Origin: Prochlorococcus sp. AG-311-J23 | GTDB lineage: Bacteria; Cyanobacteriota; Cyanobacteriia; PCC-6307; Cyanobiaceae | NCBI GenBank assembly: GCA_003284375.1 | Contig: QBVL01000014.1 | Span: forward strand, 1-39,617 | DNA length: 39,617 nucleotides | Reading direction: 5' to 3' | Shown here: one piece after another, positions 1 to 9,061 of the stretch | Numbering within the stretch: position 1 is the first letter of the stretch | Layout: every line of letters starts with the position of its first letter | Translations under genes and position numbers: made by a program | Notes under the pieces: generated by a model | Seen by the model: the letters and a program-made list of their open reading frames with translations, nothing else | Database searches by the model: none | What the model was told of the DNA's origin: nothing

Positions 1-1
1 T

Positions 2-889
2 TTTCTTGGAAAGAAAGGAAAACTCTCACTTTTATTGGGAGGGATGAAAAATCTTTCTAGTGAGGAAAGACCTTTAATTGGTCAAAGAGCGAACGTTTTA
101 AAAAATCAATTGCAAGAGTTAATAAAAGAAAAGCTTGAAATTTTAAGAACTCAGGCTTTAAGTCAGATACTAATAAATGAAACTATAGATGTTACAGCGC
201 CTCCAACAGGTATTCCTCAAGGACATCGGCACCCCTTGATAACGACTACTGAGCAAATAATTGATCTTTTCCTGGGTCTTGGATATCAAGTTTCTGAAGG
301 CCCTGAGATAGAGAATGATTATTACAATTTCGAGGCCTTAAATATTCCACATGATCATCCTGCAAGAGATATGCAAGATACTTTTTATCTGGGAGGAGAA
401 TACCTTTTGAGAACTCATACTTCACCTGTTCAGATTCGATGCCTTGAAAGTAAGAAGCCTCCTGTAAGAATTGTCTCTCCTGGTCGGGTTTATAGAAGAG
501 ATGCAGTGGATGCAACTCACTCGCCTGTGTTCCACCAGGTAGAGGTCTTAGCAATTGATGAAAAACTTGACTTTAGTCATTTAAGAGGAACAGTAATGGC
601 CTTTTTAAAAGCGTTTTTTGGAGATCTTCCTATTCGATTCAGAGCTAGTTATTTTCCATTTACGGAGCCATCAGCAGAAGTTGATGTTCAATGGAGAGGT
701 AAGTGGTTAGAAGTCATGGGTTGCGGGATGGTAGATCCTGCTGTCTTAGAAGAATTAGGGATTGACCCAGAAAAATATAGTGGATTTGCGGCTGGACTTG
801 GGGTTGAAAGATTTTGCATGGTTCGTAATGGCCTAGATGATATTAGAAAGCTATATACAAGTGATCTCAGATTTTTAGAACAATTTTAA
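2..889 (+). CDS. pheS: Phenylalanyl-tRNA synthetase alpha subunit, 5' end outside window
   Basis: Alpha chain of the cytoplasmic PheS2PheT2 enzyme, which charges tRNA-Phe. The frame is open from base 2; the first residues read FLGRKGKLS, the conserved end of the N-terminal coiled-coil tRNA-binding arm. The TTG at 35 is therefore internal and the true start lies left of the window. About 295 residues are visible of the roughly 330 usual for the family. Class II synthetase motif 2 ([19 protein letters not shown]) is near visible residues 161-179 and motif 3 ([11 protein letters not shown]) is near the C-terminus. No tight operon partner is seen: nadK begins 93 bases downstream. Identification is secure. 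Confidence 0.97.
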   Translation, partial: FLGKKGKLSLLLGGMKNLSSEERPLIGQRANVLKNQLQELIKEKLEILRTQALSQILINETIDVTAPPTGIPQGHRHPLITTTEQIIDLFLGLGYQVSEGPEIENDYYNFEALNIPHDHPARDMQDTFYLGGEYLLRTHTSPVQIRCLESKKPPVRIVSPGRVYRRDAVDATHSPVFHQVEVLAIDEKLDFSHLRGTVMAFLKAFFGDLPIRFRASYFPFTEPSAEVDVQWRGKWLEVMGCGMVDPAVLEELGIDPEKYSGFAAGLGVERFCMVRNGLDDIRKLYTSDLRFLEQF

Positions 890-982
890 AGTTGGATATT
901 TTGAATTAACTTTTAATTTATTAAACAAATAATATTGACAGTTAATTGCTAATATTGATAGATAGTTTGTGAAGTATGATCG

Positions 983-1891
983 GTGCCCCGAGTAGGACTG
1001 ATCGTTAATGACGGGAAAGAGCTTGCTGTTAAGACAGCAAAAACTTTTCAAAAGAAACTCGAAGATTCTGGTTTTGAAGTCGTCAGAGTTAGTAGCGCAG
1101 GCGGTTTATTAGGTTTTACTAATCCTGATCAATATATGAGTTCACAAGGATACAACTCATGTATTCCTGATGGATTTGATTCTTCGATTATGTTTGCCGT
1201 TGTATTGGGAGGGGATGGGACCGTTTTGTCTGCAGCTAGACAAACTGCACCATTGGGCATCCCGATACTCACTGTAAATACTGGACATTTGGGCTTTTTG
1301 GCTGAGGCTTATCTTTCAGATATAGATAAAATTTTCAAATATTTAGTTGCAAGGCAGTGGAATATTGAGGAGAGAACAAGTCTGGTAGTAAGTGTTATGA
1401 GAGGTGATCAATGTAGATGGGAAGCTCTTTGCCTCAATGAAATGGCATTGCATAGAGAACCTATGACAAGTATGTGTCATTTTGAAATTTCTGTTGGTCG
1501 GCATGCGCCCGTAGATATTTCTGCAGATGGTGTGATTCTCTCTACTCCCACTGGCTCAACTGCTTATTCACTCAGTGCAGGAGGACCTGTAATTACTCCA
1601 GATTGTCCAGTTTTACAGCTTACCCCCTTATCTCCTCATTCATTAGCATCGAGAGCTCTTGTCTTTAGCAACGAAGAGCCAGTGACTGTTTTTCCTGCCA
1701 CACCTGAAAGATTAATGATGGTAGTTGATGGTAGTGCAGGCTGTTATGTGTGGCCAGAGGATAGAGTTTTAATTAGAAAAAGTGATCATCCAGTTAAGTT
1801 CATTAGACTTTCAGATCATGAGTTCTTTCAAGTTCTAAGAAATAAATTAGGGTGGGCACTCCCCCACGTTGCAAAACCTGACAAAACATAA
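983..1891 (+). CDS. nadK: NAD kinase (ATP:NAD 2'-phosphotransferase)
   Basis: Makes NADP from NAD and ATP in the cytoplasm. The diagnostic GGDGT loop is at residues 76-80, followed by the NTGHLGFL segment; the LNE motif (LNEMALHR) is near 155 and the glycine-rich [15 protein letters not shown] segment near 190. The length of 302 residues fits the family. The start is GTG. Cyanobacteria usually carry two NAD kinase paralogues and which one this is cannot be decided here. It converges on cobL with only two bases between the stop codons, so the two transcripts must read into each other or end within coding DNA. Confidence 0.95.
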   Translation: MPRVGLIVNDGKELAVKTAKTFQKKLEDSGFEVVRVSSAGGLLGFTNPDQYMSSQGYNSCIPDGFDSSIMFAVVLGGDGTVLSAARQTAPLGIPILTVNTGHLGFLAEAYLSDIDKIFKYLVARQWNIEERTSLVVSVMRGDQCRWEALCLNEMALHREPMTSMCHFEISVGRHAPVDISADGVILSTPTGSTAYSLSAGGPVITPDCPVLQLTPLSPHSLASRALVFSNEEPVTVFPATPERLMMVVDGSAGCYVWPEDRVLIRKSDHPVKFIRLSDHEFFQVLRNKLGWALPHVAKPDKT

Positions 1892-1893
1892 AA

Positions 1894-3180
1894 TTATATA
1901 ATTTCACCCTTCAAAATAAAAACAGGATTTATAGGAGATAATCTTATATCTTCTCCAATACTTACACCTCTATAAGATTGATGTTGACTGATAGATAAAT
2001 TGTTGACTTTAGGCTTTAGAACCGACTCTAATTTTGATATTGATTTTAATGATATTAGTGGTATTACTATTATACAATTACTATCTATTAGCTTCAAAAC
2101 TTCTGAAAGAATTAAATGTGAGATTGAGCCACCACCACCAATAATAACTCTATCTGGATGTAAAAGATTATATGTTATTTTATTTTGTTTGAAAATATTC
2201 AATGCTTCATCCTCAATTATCAATGATGGTTTAACACCAAGCCTTCTAGCGTTTTCCTCAATTATATTTTTACTTCCAACTCTTTTATCAATGGATACTA
2301 ATTTCAGTTTTGGAGATATTCTTAATGCTTCTAAACCTATACTCCCAACTCCACTTCCAATGTCCCAAATTACTCCTTGCTTTGGGAGATTAAGTTCGGC
2401 AAGAAGTTGAACTCTAACTTCTCTTTTTGTTAATAATCCAGGACAGTCTGCATTTTGAAGGAAAACCGAATCAACAATTCCAAATAAAGGTAAATCTTTT
2501 GATTTTATTAGCGGCTCTTCTTTTTTAAGAAGAATAACAAGATGTAATGGATCTATATTTGTTGGAAAATCCTCAATTGAATTAATTTCGATTATTCTTT
2601 CATTTTGATATCCGAGCCTTTCAAAATACCAAAATTCATAATTCTCCTTAAGACCAATTGAATGTAGTAATTGATAAACCTCATAAGCACCACCTCTCTT
2701 TGAGTCAGTTAAAACAACAAGTGAGGAAGGAAGCTTTTTAATTGCTTTTTTAAATGGAAGCGGGTCTCTTCCATGAAGACTGATCCATTGTGTATTTTGC
2801 CAAGGCTTGCCAAGCCTGGAGAAAGCTAGCTGGAAAGAGGTGGAGGCTGGCTCGAAAAAAAGTTTTGATAAAGGAAAATTTTGAACTAATAATCTACCAA
2901 TCCCGAACCAAAGAGGATCACCACCGGAAAACACAATTGTTTTTTTTTCTCCCTTTTTTAATTGATCTATAAAGTTATTTAGTTTGTCAGTTGTAATGAA
3001 CTCAAACTTATGATTTTTTATATTTTTATGCTTTAACCAAGTTTTGAATGAATCTAAAATTCTTTGTGGTCCAAAGATTCTTTCAGCTTTAAAAATTGAT
3101 TTTTTTTTAGCTTCAAAAAAACTTTCAATACTTGAAGTATCAATTCCTATTACGTGTATCTGCTTTGACTCATCATGCAT
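1894..3180 (-). CDS. cobL: Precorrin-6Y C5,15-methyltransferase (CbiE-CbiT fusion)
   Basis: Bifunctional cobalamin (corrin ring) enzyme that methylates C5 and C15 and decarboxylates the acetate side chain of ring C. The N-terminal half is CbiE-like: SGGDP at 85-89, which in this family binds S-adenosylmethionine, then WISLHGRD at 132-139. The C-terminal half, from about residue 250, is CbiT-like: KREVRVQLLAEL followed by the SAM-binding motif DIGSGVGSIG near 273-282. The length of 428 residues matches the fused CobL form. ATG start at 3180. Picocyanobacteria make a pseudocobalamin and keep this pathway. No other cob gene is adjacent. Confidence 0.93.
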   Translation of the reverse strand: MHDESKQIHVIGIDTSSIESFFEAKKKSIFKAERIFGPQRILDSFKTWLKHKNIKNHKFEFITTDKLNNFIDQLKKGEKKTIVFSGGDPLWFGIGRLLVQNFPLSKLFFEPASTSFQLAFSRLGKPWQNTQWISLHGRDPLPFKKAIKKLPSSLVVLTDSKRGGAYEVYQLLHSIGLKENYEFWYFERLGYQNERIIEINSIEDFPTNIDPLHLVILLKKEEPLIKSKDLPLFGIVDSVFLQNADCPGLLTKREVRVQLLAELNLPKQGVIWDIGSGVGSIGLEALRISPKLKLVSIDKRVGSKNIIEENARRLGVKPSLIIEDEALNIFKQNKITYNLLHPDRVIIGGGGSISHLILSEVLKLIDSNCIIVIPLISLKSISKLESVLKPKVNNLSISQHQSYRGVSIGEDIRLSPINPVFILKGEII

Positions 3181-3311
3181 GGTTTAAATTAATGGCCGTA
3201 GAAAAATTTCTTTTTTATAGCTTTACTATTTTTTCGATGAAAATCAACTAAAACTTCAATAGTTAGTTTGAAAGTTTTGTGAATCTTAAAAAAAATGAAG
3301 AGGAGGAACCC

Positions 3312-3566
3312 TTGACCAGAAGATCCCGCCTGCATGAAATTTTGATAGCGCTGATTAAGCAACAAAAAGATTTGGAATTAATGGATGATAATGTCCAGGT
3401 ATTTGAAAACCCTATTAATAATTCAGAAAAATATGACCCTTCAAAAATTATAGAACGTAATCAACGTATCATAAAGAAATATCAGTCACTCGTTCGCTCA
3501 GCAATAGCATTAGATGCACTACTTGAATCGGAAGATTACGATATTGGTGATGGAAGGATTTCGTAA
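3312..3566 (+). CDS. Small conserved cyanobacterial protein, unknown function
   Basis: A soluble protein of 84 residues, charged, predicted largely helical, with no signal peptide or membrane segment. The frame is open from a GTG at 3279 but I prefer the TTG at 3312: a perfect AGGAGG lies at 3301-3306, five bases before it, and the protein then starts MTRRSRLHEIL. Using the GTG would place the Shine-Dalgarno sequence inside the gene. It overlaps the next gene by 17 bases, which suggests translational coupling. I do not recognise a domain. The tight spacing with the DUF3122 gene and ribD suggests a shared transcript. Confidence 0.7.
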   Translation: MTRRSRLHEILIALIKQQKDLELMDDNVQVFENPINNSEKYDPSKIIERNQRIIKKYQSLVRSAIALDALLESEDYDIGDGRIS

Positions 3567-4056
3567 TTCATTTCGTTTGATAATTTCTTGTCTTTTGATT
3601 TGTTGTTGTTGTTTTTTTACTAATGTAAATAGAAGCTATGCAGATTCAAAAATCACTTTAAATAATCAAAATAATCAGAAAAAAGAGATTAAAAGAAGCT
3701 TCGAGAGCCTCAAAGACTTGGATTACCAAACTTGGCAAATTATCGTCTATCCAAGTTCCAAAGAGTCTAAGAATTTAATTTTAAGAATTGTGGGTTATCC
3801 AGGTTCATTAAGAATTGATCATCCAACAAGCATGAAAGTTAGTTCGGGGAGAAAAACTTGGGCTCTAAAAGACATTACAAAAAACAGTAAAGTCAACGTT
3901 GAAACTTTGAATGACTCTGCTGCCGAATTTGATCTAAGCACTTTGATTGCTGAGTTGAATAAAAATAGACCTTTAAGAATCAGCTTGCCTGGATTGATAA
4001 ATGATTTACCAATTCCGCCCTACTTAGTAAGTGAATGGAGATCATTGGCTGAATAA
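3550..4056 (+). CDS. DUF3122 family exported protein
   Basis: Predicted exported protein of 168 residues from the ATG at 3550. An upstream ATG at 3514 is in frame but would overlap the previous gene by 53 bases. Residues 8-25 form a hydrophobic, cysteine-rich export segment (SFRLIISCLLICCCCFF), then a polar stretch and the mature domain. The pattern SLKDLDYQTWQIIVYP, LILRIVGYPG, a HP segment and SSGRKTW resembles the cyanobacterial DUF3122 family; that assignment is from memory. The function is unknown. It lies two bases before ribD, so it is probably cotranscribed with it. Confidence 0.75.
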   Translation: MEGFRNSFRLIISCLLICCCCFFTNVNRSYADSKITLNNQNNQKKEIKRSFESLKDLDYQTWQIIVYPSSKESKNLILRIVGYPGSLRIDHPTSMKVSSGRKTWALKDITKNSKVNVETLNDSAAEFDLSTLIAELNKNRPLRISLPGLINDLPIPPYLVSEWRSLAE

Positions 4057-4058
4057 AA

Positions 4059-5153
4059 ATGATTAATTTATCTGATAATCAAAAAAGATGGGTGCCATGG
4101 ATGAGACGCTCAATCCAGCTGGCTCAATTGGCAGAGGGTAGGACAAGCCCAAACCCTCTAGTAGGATCTATTGTTTTGGATTCGAATGGAAGACTTGTTG
4201 GAGAGGGATTTCATACAGGCGCAGGAAATCCTCATGCTGAAATAGAAGCACTTACTCAGGCGGGGAAAAAGTCGGTTGAGGGGACAATCGTTGTAACTTT
4301 AGAACCCTGTTGCCATCAAGGATTAACACCCCCCTGTACAGAAGCAATAATAAAAGCAGGTCTAAAAACAGTTGTTATTGGGATGGTCGATCCTGATCCA
4401 AGAGTTTCAGGTAATGGGATCTCAAGATTAAAAGACTCCGGGCTTGAAGTCATAGAGGGGGTTTTGAGTCAAGAATGTGAATCAATTAATCGCGAATTTA
4501 GTTTTCGAGTTCGTCATGGACGCCCTTGGGGAATTTTAAAATGGGCAATGAGCTTAGATGGAAGAATTAGCTTGCCAAATGGTTGTAGTAAGTGGATTAC
4601 AGATATTCCTGCGAGGCATTCGGTTCATAGAATTCGATCTAAGTGCGATGCAGTAATAGTTGGAGGAGGAACAGTTCGGGCCGATAATCCACTTTTAACT
4701 TCAAGAGGAAAATCAAATTCTGAGCCTTTAAGGGTTGTTTTTTCAAGAACTTTGAACTTGCCTCCATCTGCAAAACTTTGGGATACAAAAATCGCTAGGA
4801 CAATAGTTGCTTATGGGCCAGAGAGCGATGAATCTCTCCTTGATAATTTGCCAGATGGTCCAGAGAAATTGAGATTAAGTTCGGACAGTCCATTGGAATT
4901 GCTCTCTTCACTTGCGAAAAAAGGCTGTAATAAAATTCTTTGGGAATGCGGTCCTAAACTAGCTACAAGTGCAATTGAAGCAAATTGTGTCCAGGAACTA
5001 GTAGTTTTTGTTGCACCAAAACTCTTAGGAGGAATTTCTTCGATGAGTCCTTTGAACAATTTTGGATTTGAAGAGATTAAGTCCACCTACAAATTGCAAC
5101 ATTCTTTTTTAGAACGAAAAGGGGGAGATCTTAGCTGGAGACTACTTCTTTAG
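4059..5153 (+). CDS. ribD: Bifunctional riboflavin biosynthesis deaminase/reductase
   Basis: Carries out the second and third steps of riboflavin synthesis: deamination of the pyrimidine intermediate, then NADPH-dependent reduction of the ribosyl chain. The N-terminal deaminase domain has the zinc site HAE at 59-61 with PCCHQG at 83-88 and PPC at 91-93, supplying His and two Cys ligands. The reductase domain begins near residue 155 (RPWGILKWAMSLDGRI) and carries AVIVGGGTVRADNP. The length of 364 residues is normal. ATG start two bases after the DUF3122 stop codon; last gene of the small apparent operon starting at 3312. Confidence 0.95.
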   Translation: MINLSDNQKRWVPWMRRSIQLAQLAEGRTSPNPLVGSIVLDSNGRLVGEGFHTGAGNPHAEIEALTQAGKKSVEGTIVVTLEPCCHQGLTPPCTEAIIKAGLKTVVIGMVDPDPRVSGNGISRLKDSGLEVIEGVLSQECESINREFSFRVRHGRPWGILKWAMSLDGRISLPNGCSKWITDIPARHSVHRIRSKCDAVIVGGGTVRADNPLLTSRGKSNSEPLRVVFSRTLNLPPSAKLWDTKIARTIVAYGPESDESLLDNLPDGPEKLRLSSDSPLELLSSLAKKGCNKILWECGPKLATSAIEANCVQELVVFVAPKLLGGISSMSPLNNFGFEEIKSTYKLQHSFLERKGGDLSWRLLL

Positions 5154-5257
5154 AAGGTTAATTTTTTAGAATTAGATATTCGTTCGGATCTCCCCCCAGT
5201 TAAACAAGCCAATTTGGTTGAAAGTTGTTTAACTTGGTATTACTTAAGCTTTCGCTA

Positions 5258-7132
5258 ATGCCAATACGACAGGATGAGAATCAACCTAATAGACGTTTCG
5301 GAGTTATAAACCTAGTTTTGATCGGTTTTGGAGCAATTCTGCTTTTTAGCAGTTTTTTCCCAACCCAGAACACACAAGTCCCCAGAGTTCCTTATTCCCT
5401 CTTTATAAACCAAGTTGATGATGGTGAAGTTAAACGTGCGTACATAACTCAAGATCAAATAAGGTACGAACTTTCTACAGTAGAAGAAGGAGCTCCTTCA
5501 GTACTCGCAACAACTCCAATATTCGATATGGAGCTGCCCCAAAGGCTCGAGAAAAAAGGTGTTGAGTTTGCGGCAGCACCCCCTAAAAAACCAAATATCT
5601 TTACAACTATCCTTAGTTGGGTTGTACCCCCTTTGATTTTCATCCTTGTTCTACAATTCTTTGCTCGCAGAAGCATGGGTGGTGGTGGAGCTCAGGGAGC
5701 ACTTAGCTTCACTAAAAGCAAAGCTAAAGTTTATGTTCCTGATGATGAATCTAAAGTAACTTTTGAGGATGTAGCAGGAGTCGATGAGGCAAAAGATGAA
5801 CTCACTGAGATAGTAGATTTTCTCAAAAAACCACAAAGATACACAGATATTGGTGCAAGAATACCAAAAGGTGTTTTATTAGTTGGTCCTCCAGGAACTG
5901 GTAAAACTCTTCTATCAAAAGCAGTTGCAGGTGAAGCGGAAGTTCCTTTCTTTATCATCTCTGGTTCTGAATTTGTAGAATTATTTGTTGGTGCTGGTGC
6001 TGCGAGAGTTAGAGACTTATTTGAACAAGCCAAGAAGAAAGCTCCCTGCATTATATTTATCGACGAATTAGATGCTATCGGTAAGAGCAGATCTGGTTCA
6101 ATGGGTGTAGTTGGAGGTAATGATGAAAGAGAGCAAACTCTAAACCAGTTACTTACTGAGATGGATGGATTTGCATCAACTGACAAACCAGTCATTGTAC
6201 TTGCAGCAACAAACCAACCCGAAGTATTAGATGCAGCTTTACTACGTCCAGGTAGATTTGATAGACAAGTTCTTGTTGATAGACCGGATTTATCAGGCAG
6301 GAAGACTATTTTAGATATTTACACAAAAAAAGTTAAACTTTCAGAAAAGATAGATCTTGATCGTATTGCTCAAGCTACCAGTGGATTTGCAGGTGCTGAT
6401 TTAGCAAATATGGTTAATGAAGCTGCTCTATTAGCTGCAAGAGCTTATCGTCCAGAAGTTGAGCAGAAAGATTTAAATGAAGCCATTGAGAGAGTTGTAG
6501 CTGGACTTGAGAAAAAAAGTAGAGTTTTGCAGGATGATGAGAAGAAAATAGTTGCTTACCATGAGGTTGGTCATGCAATAGTGGGACATTTAATGCCTGG
6601 CGGAAGCAAAGTGGCTAAAATTTCAATAGTTCCAAGAGGTATGAGCGCTTTAGGTTATACTCTTCAACTTCCAACTGAAGAAAGATTTCTAAATTCCAAG
6701 GAGGAACTTCAAGGTCAGATTGCTACTCTTCTTGGGGGAAGATCTGCAGAAGAGATAATTTTTGGAAAAGTAACTACAGGTGCTTCTAACGATTTACAAA
6801 GAGCAACAGATATTGCTGAGCAAATGGTGGGTACATATGGAATGAGCGATATCTTGGGGCCGTTGGCATATGACAAGCAAGGAGGAGGACAATTCCTTGG
6901 AGGCAACAACAACCCCAGAAGAGAATTAAGTGACGCTACTGCTCAAGCAATTGATAAAGAAGTCAGAAGCTTGGTAGATGATGCTCATGAAAAAGCTCTA
7001 AACATACTTAAAAATAATCTTTCATTACTTGAAGATATCTCCCAGAAAATCCTTGAGAAAGAAGTTATAGAAGGAGATGATTTAATTAAAATGCTTTCAA
7101 GCAGTGTAATGCCTGAGAAAGTTTCTAACTAA
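5258..7132 (+). CDS. ftsH: ATP-dependent zinc metalloprotease FtsH
   Basis: Membrane-anchored AAA+ protease, hexameric, involved in membrane protein quality control; cyanobacterial members include those that turn over photosystem II D1. I use the ATG at 5258 (MPIRQDENQ), giving 624 residues; an in-frame TTG at 5225 is less likely. Membrane segments lie at about 14-34 and 115-135, with the lumenal or periplasmic loop between. Walker A GPPGTGKT is at 210-217, Walker B IIFIDE at 265-270, the second region of homology includes LRPGRFDR, and the zinc site HEVGH is at 435-439. All catalytic elements are intact. Which cyanobacterial paralogue this is cannot be told here. Confidence 0.95.
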   Translation: MPIRQDENQPNRRFGVINLVLIGFGAILLFSSFFPTQNTQVPRVPYSLFINQVDDGEVKRAYITQDQIRYELSTVEEGAPSVLATTPIFDMELPQRLEKKGVEFAAAPPKKPNIFTTILSWVVPPLIFILVLQFFARRSMGGGGAQGALSFTKSKAKVYVPDDESKVTFEDVAGVDEAKDELTEIVDFLKKPQRYTDIGARIPKGVLLVGPPGTGKTLLSKAVAGEAEVPFFIISGSEFVELFVGAGAARVRDLFEQAKKKAPCIIFIDELDAIGKSRSGSMGVVGGNDEREQTLNQLLTEMDGFASTDKPVIVLAATNQPEVLDAALLRPGRFDRQVLVDRPDLSGRKTILDIYTKKVKLSEKIDLDRIAQATSGFAGADLANMVNEAALLAARAYRPEVEQKDLNEAIERVVAGLEKKSRVLQDDEKKIVAYHEVGHAIVGHLMPGGSKVAKISIVPRGMSALGYTLQLPTEERFLNSKEELQGQIATLLGGRSAEEIIFGKVTTGASNDLQRATDIAEQMVGTYGMSDILGPLAYDKQGGGQFLGGNNNPRRELSDATAQAIDKEVRSLVDDAHEKALNILKNNLSLLEDISQKILEKEVIEGDDLIKMLSSSVMPEKVSN

Positions 7133-7146
7133 ATCTCTTGACTTTG

Positions 7147-7171
7147 TATCCTTTATCCACGATAAAGGATA
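7147..7171 (+). terminator. Hairpin between ftsH and argF
   Basis: Perfect 11-bp stem (TATCCTTTATC pairing with GATAAAGGATA) around a CAC loop, 14 bases after the ftsH stop codon. Only TTTG follows, so it is not a classical intrinsic terminator. It may act as an ftsH mRNA 3' end or processing stem. It lies just upstream of argF. Confidence 0.55.
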
Positions 7172-7185
7172 TTTGAGGCTTATTC

Positions 7186-8142
7186 ATGGCTTCAGTATCT
7201 TCAAGCTTAGCTTCTAAATTAACTTCTTTCAGTAAATGCAATTTCCTCTCCTCCTCTGATTTAAATAGTGGTCAAATTCTATCTTTATTTGAATTAGCTA
7301 AACAGCTAAAAACAGGTAACAGAAGAATTGACCTTGGAAATAGAGTTCTTGGATTGATTTTCAAAAAAGCATCTACAAGGACAAGAGTTAGTTTTCAAGT
7401 GGCAATGGCAAGATTGGGAGGTCAGACTGTTGATTTGAATCCTCAAATCACACAACTTGACAGGGGAGAACCTATTAAAGACACAGCAAGGGTTTTAAGT
7501 CGTTATTGTGATGCACTAGCAATTAGAACTTTTTCTCAGCAAGAAATAGAAGAATATGCAGAATGGTCTACTATTCCTGTCATTAATGCTTTAACTGACC
7601 TCGAACATCCCTGTCAGGCGCTTGCTGATTATTTCACAATTCAAGAAAAGTTTGGGGAGCTCAAAGGGATAAATCTCACTTATATAGGAGATGGTAATAA
7701 TGTTGCAAATTCATTGATGATATGCGGCGCAATGCTGGGAGTTAATGTGCAAATTTGCTCTCCAGAAGGTTTTAAGGCAGATTCTCAAATTGTAGAGAAG
7801 GCGAAATCGATCTCTGAATTTGGTTCTAAAATATCTATTTCTAATGATCCTTTAAAGGCCGTAAAGGAAGCCCAAGTGATTTATACAGATGTCTGGGCTT
7901 CTATGGGGCAAGAAGAAGAACATTTGCGGAGGAAAAAGATTTTCGAAAATTATAAAGTTGATCAAAAATTAGTAGAACTTGCAGAGGAGGAAGTGATCAT
8001 CTTGCATTGTTTGCCTGCTCATAGAGGAGAAGAAATCACTGAAGAAGCTTTAGAGAATCAAAGCAGTAATGTTTTTGATCAAGCTGAGAACAGGCTTCAT
8101 GTTCAGCAAGCCTTGCTCGCCGTCCAACTGGGAGGTATTTAG
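7186..8142 (+). CDS. argF: Ornithine carbamoyltransferase
   Basis: Makes citrulline from ornithine and carbamoyl phosphate in arginine synthesis. The carbamoyl-phosphate motif STRTR is at residues 63-67, HPCQ at 141-144, the SMG loop in DVWASMGQEEEH and the ornithine-side HCLPAHRGEE near 274. The 318 residues fit the family; about 15 extra serine-rich residues sit at the N-terminus (MASVSSSLASK), so the true start could be slightly later. The next gene, lexA, starts 65 bases downstream, and the LexA boxes lie in that gap. Confidence 0.95.
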   Translation: MASVSSSLASKLTSFSKCNFLSSSDLNSGQILSLFELAKQLKTGNRRIDLGNRVLGLIFKKASTRTRVSFQVAMARLGGQTVDLNPQITQLDRGEPIKDTARVLSRYCDALAIRTFSQQEIEEYAEWSTIPVINALTDLEHPCQALADYFTIQEKFGELKGINLTYIGDGNNVANSLMICGAMLGVNVQICSPEGFKADSQIVEKAKSISEFGSKISISNDPLKAVKEAQVIYTDVWASMGQEEEHLRRKKIFENYKVDQKLVELAEEEVIILHCLPAHRGEEITEEALENQSSNVFDQAENRLHVQQALLAVQLGGI

Positions 8143-8165
8143 GGTTGCGATGTTGCTATATTTTA

Positions 8166-8195
8166 GGTACATATGTATTGAAGGACAAATGTACT
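8166..8195 (+). promoter_or_regulatory. Two tandem LexA boxes in the lexA promoter
   Basis: Two near-palindromes, GGTACATATGTATT (8166-8179) and AGGACAAATGTACT (8182-8195), each differ by one base from the cyanobacterial LexA box pattern RGTACNNNDGTWCB. Their centres are 16 bp apart and the second ends 12 bases before the lexA ATG. The position fits autorepression. The consensus is established knowledge; binding here is inferred. Confidence 0.75.
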
Positions 8196-8207
8196 TAATC
8201 CATTCGA

Positions 8208-8816
8208 ATGCCAGAAGAAGCTTTAACTACTGCACAGCAAGAACTCTATGACTGGCTTGTAGGTTTTATTGGAGATCATCATCACAGCCCTTCAATTAGG
8301 CAAATGATGCAAGCTATGGGCCTTAGATCTCCAGCCCCAATCCAAAGCCGTCTAAGACATTTACAACAAAAAGGATGGATAAAATGGCAAGAAGGTCAGG
8401 CAAGAACACTGCAATTGATAGGGGAGAATATTTCGGGGGTTCCTGTTCTGGGAGCAATAGCTGCAGGTGGGTTGGTTGAAACTTTTGATGATGTACAGGA
8501 AACTCTAGACTTAAATTCAGTTCTTCAACTAAAAGGACTCTTTGCTTTGACGGTAAATGGAGATTCAATGATTGATTCTTATATTGCAGATGGAGATATG
8601 GTTCTAATGGAGCCTGTTAATAACCCTTCTCGTCTGAGGAACGGCACTATTGTTAGCGCAATGGTCAAAGGACTTGGAACTACTTTGAAACATTTTTTTC
8701 GTGATGGAAGTTTAGTTCGTTTAGAAGCCGCTAATACATCTTATGAACCTATAGAAATTGATGCTGAACAAGTACATGTTCAGGGAAAATTAGCAGCCGT
8801 ATGGAGGAAAACTTAA
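8208..8816 (+). CDS. lexA: LexA repressor / SOS regulator
   Basis: DNA-binding repressor that cleaves itself when RecA filaments form. N-terminal winged helix-turn-helix (SPSIRQMMQAMGLRS, then the PIQSRLRHLQQKGWI recognition region) covers residues 1-70. The cleavage site Ala86-Gly87 lies in AIAAGGLV, the catalytic serine is Ser120 (NGDSMID) and the catalytic lysine Lys161 (TTLKHFF). The Ser-Lys dyad and cut site are intact, so it should be a cleavable LexA and not one of the cyanobacterial LexA-like proteins that have lost autoproteolysis. Own promoter with two LexA boxes. Confidence 0.95.
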   Translation: MPEEALTTAQQELYDWLVGFIGDHHHSPSIRQMMQAMGLRSPAPIQSRLRHLQQKGWIKWQEGQARTLQLIGENISGVPVLGAIAAGGLVETFDDVQETLDLNSVLQLKGLFALTVNGDSMIDSYIADGDMVLMEPVNNPSRLRNGTIVSAMVKGLGTTLKHFFRDGSLVRLEAANTSYEPIEIDAEQVHVQGKLAAVWRKT

Positions 8817-8819
8817 CGT

Positions 8820-8843
8820 TATTTCTAATACTAATTAGAAATA
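8820..8843. terminator. Hairpin between convergent lexA and small gene
   Basis: Inverted repeat TATTTCTAAT / ATTAGAAATA with a 4-base loop just after the lexA stop codon, overlapping the last bases of the opposite-strand gene ending at 8831. It is AT-rich with no clean T tract on either side. It could be a bidirectional 3' end for the two convergent transcripts. Confidence 0.4.
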
Positions 8844-9061
8844 TTAATTCTTTCTGACTTCCAAGAGTTGAATAAAAATTTTCTACTTTTGTCTTCAATA
8901 TGAACTAAATTATCTGCTGCTGTAAATGGGCTTTCAGTTGCTAATAAAGGTCTTCTTATTAGAACTCCCAGTCCTTTTGCTTCAATGTGAATTCCACCTT
9001 CCATATGTACTATCTGAAAGGTCCAGTTTTTATTCCAATAAAGAGAGAAAGGATTATGCAT
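8831..9061 (-). CDS. Small hypothetical protein
   Basis: A 76-residue soluble protein, ATG start at 9061, with no signal peptide, membrane segment or domain I recognise. The sequence has a normal mix of residues (WTFQIVHMEGGIHIEAKG, then RRPLLATESPFTAADNL) and looks like a folded small protein, unlike random AT-rich translation. It converges on lexA. The ORF antisense to it (8926-9120) is a poorer candidate. This is the last ordinary gene before the decayed island begins. Confidence 0.6.
   Translation of the reverse strand: MHNPFSLYWNKNWTFQIVHMEGGIHIEAKGLGVLIRRPLLATESPFTAADNLVHIEDKSRKFLFNSWKSERINISN

Noticed and set aside
932-961. Direct repeat AATATTGAYAG upstream of nadK
   Set aside because: Two 11-base AT-rich copies 20 bp apart are within what chance gives in this composition; no known operator matches.
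2000-2410. 136-codon plus-strand ORF inside cobL
   Set aside because: Fully antisense to the well-supported CbiT half of cobL and without domain similarity.
5731-6195. 154-codon minus-strand ORF inside ftsH
   Set aside because: Antisense shadow of the FtsH AAA+ domain; low-complexity Ser/Pro-rich translation.
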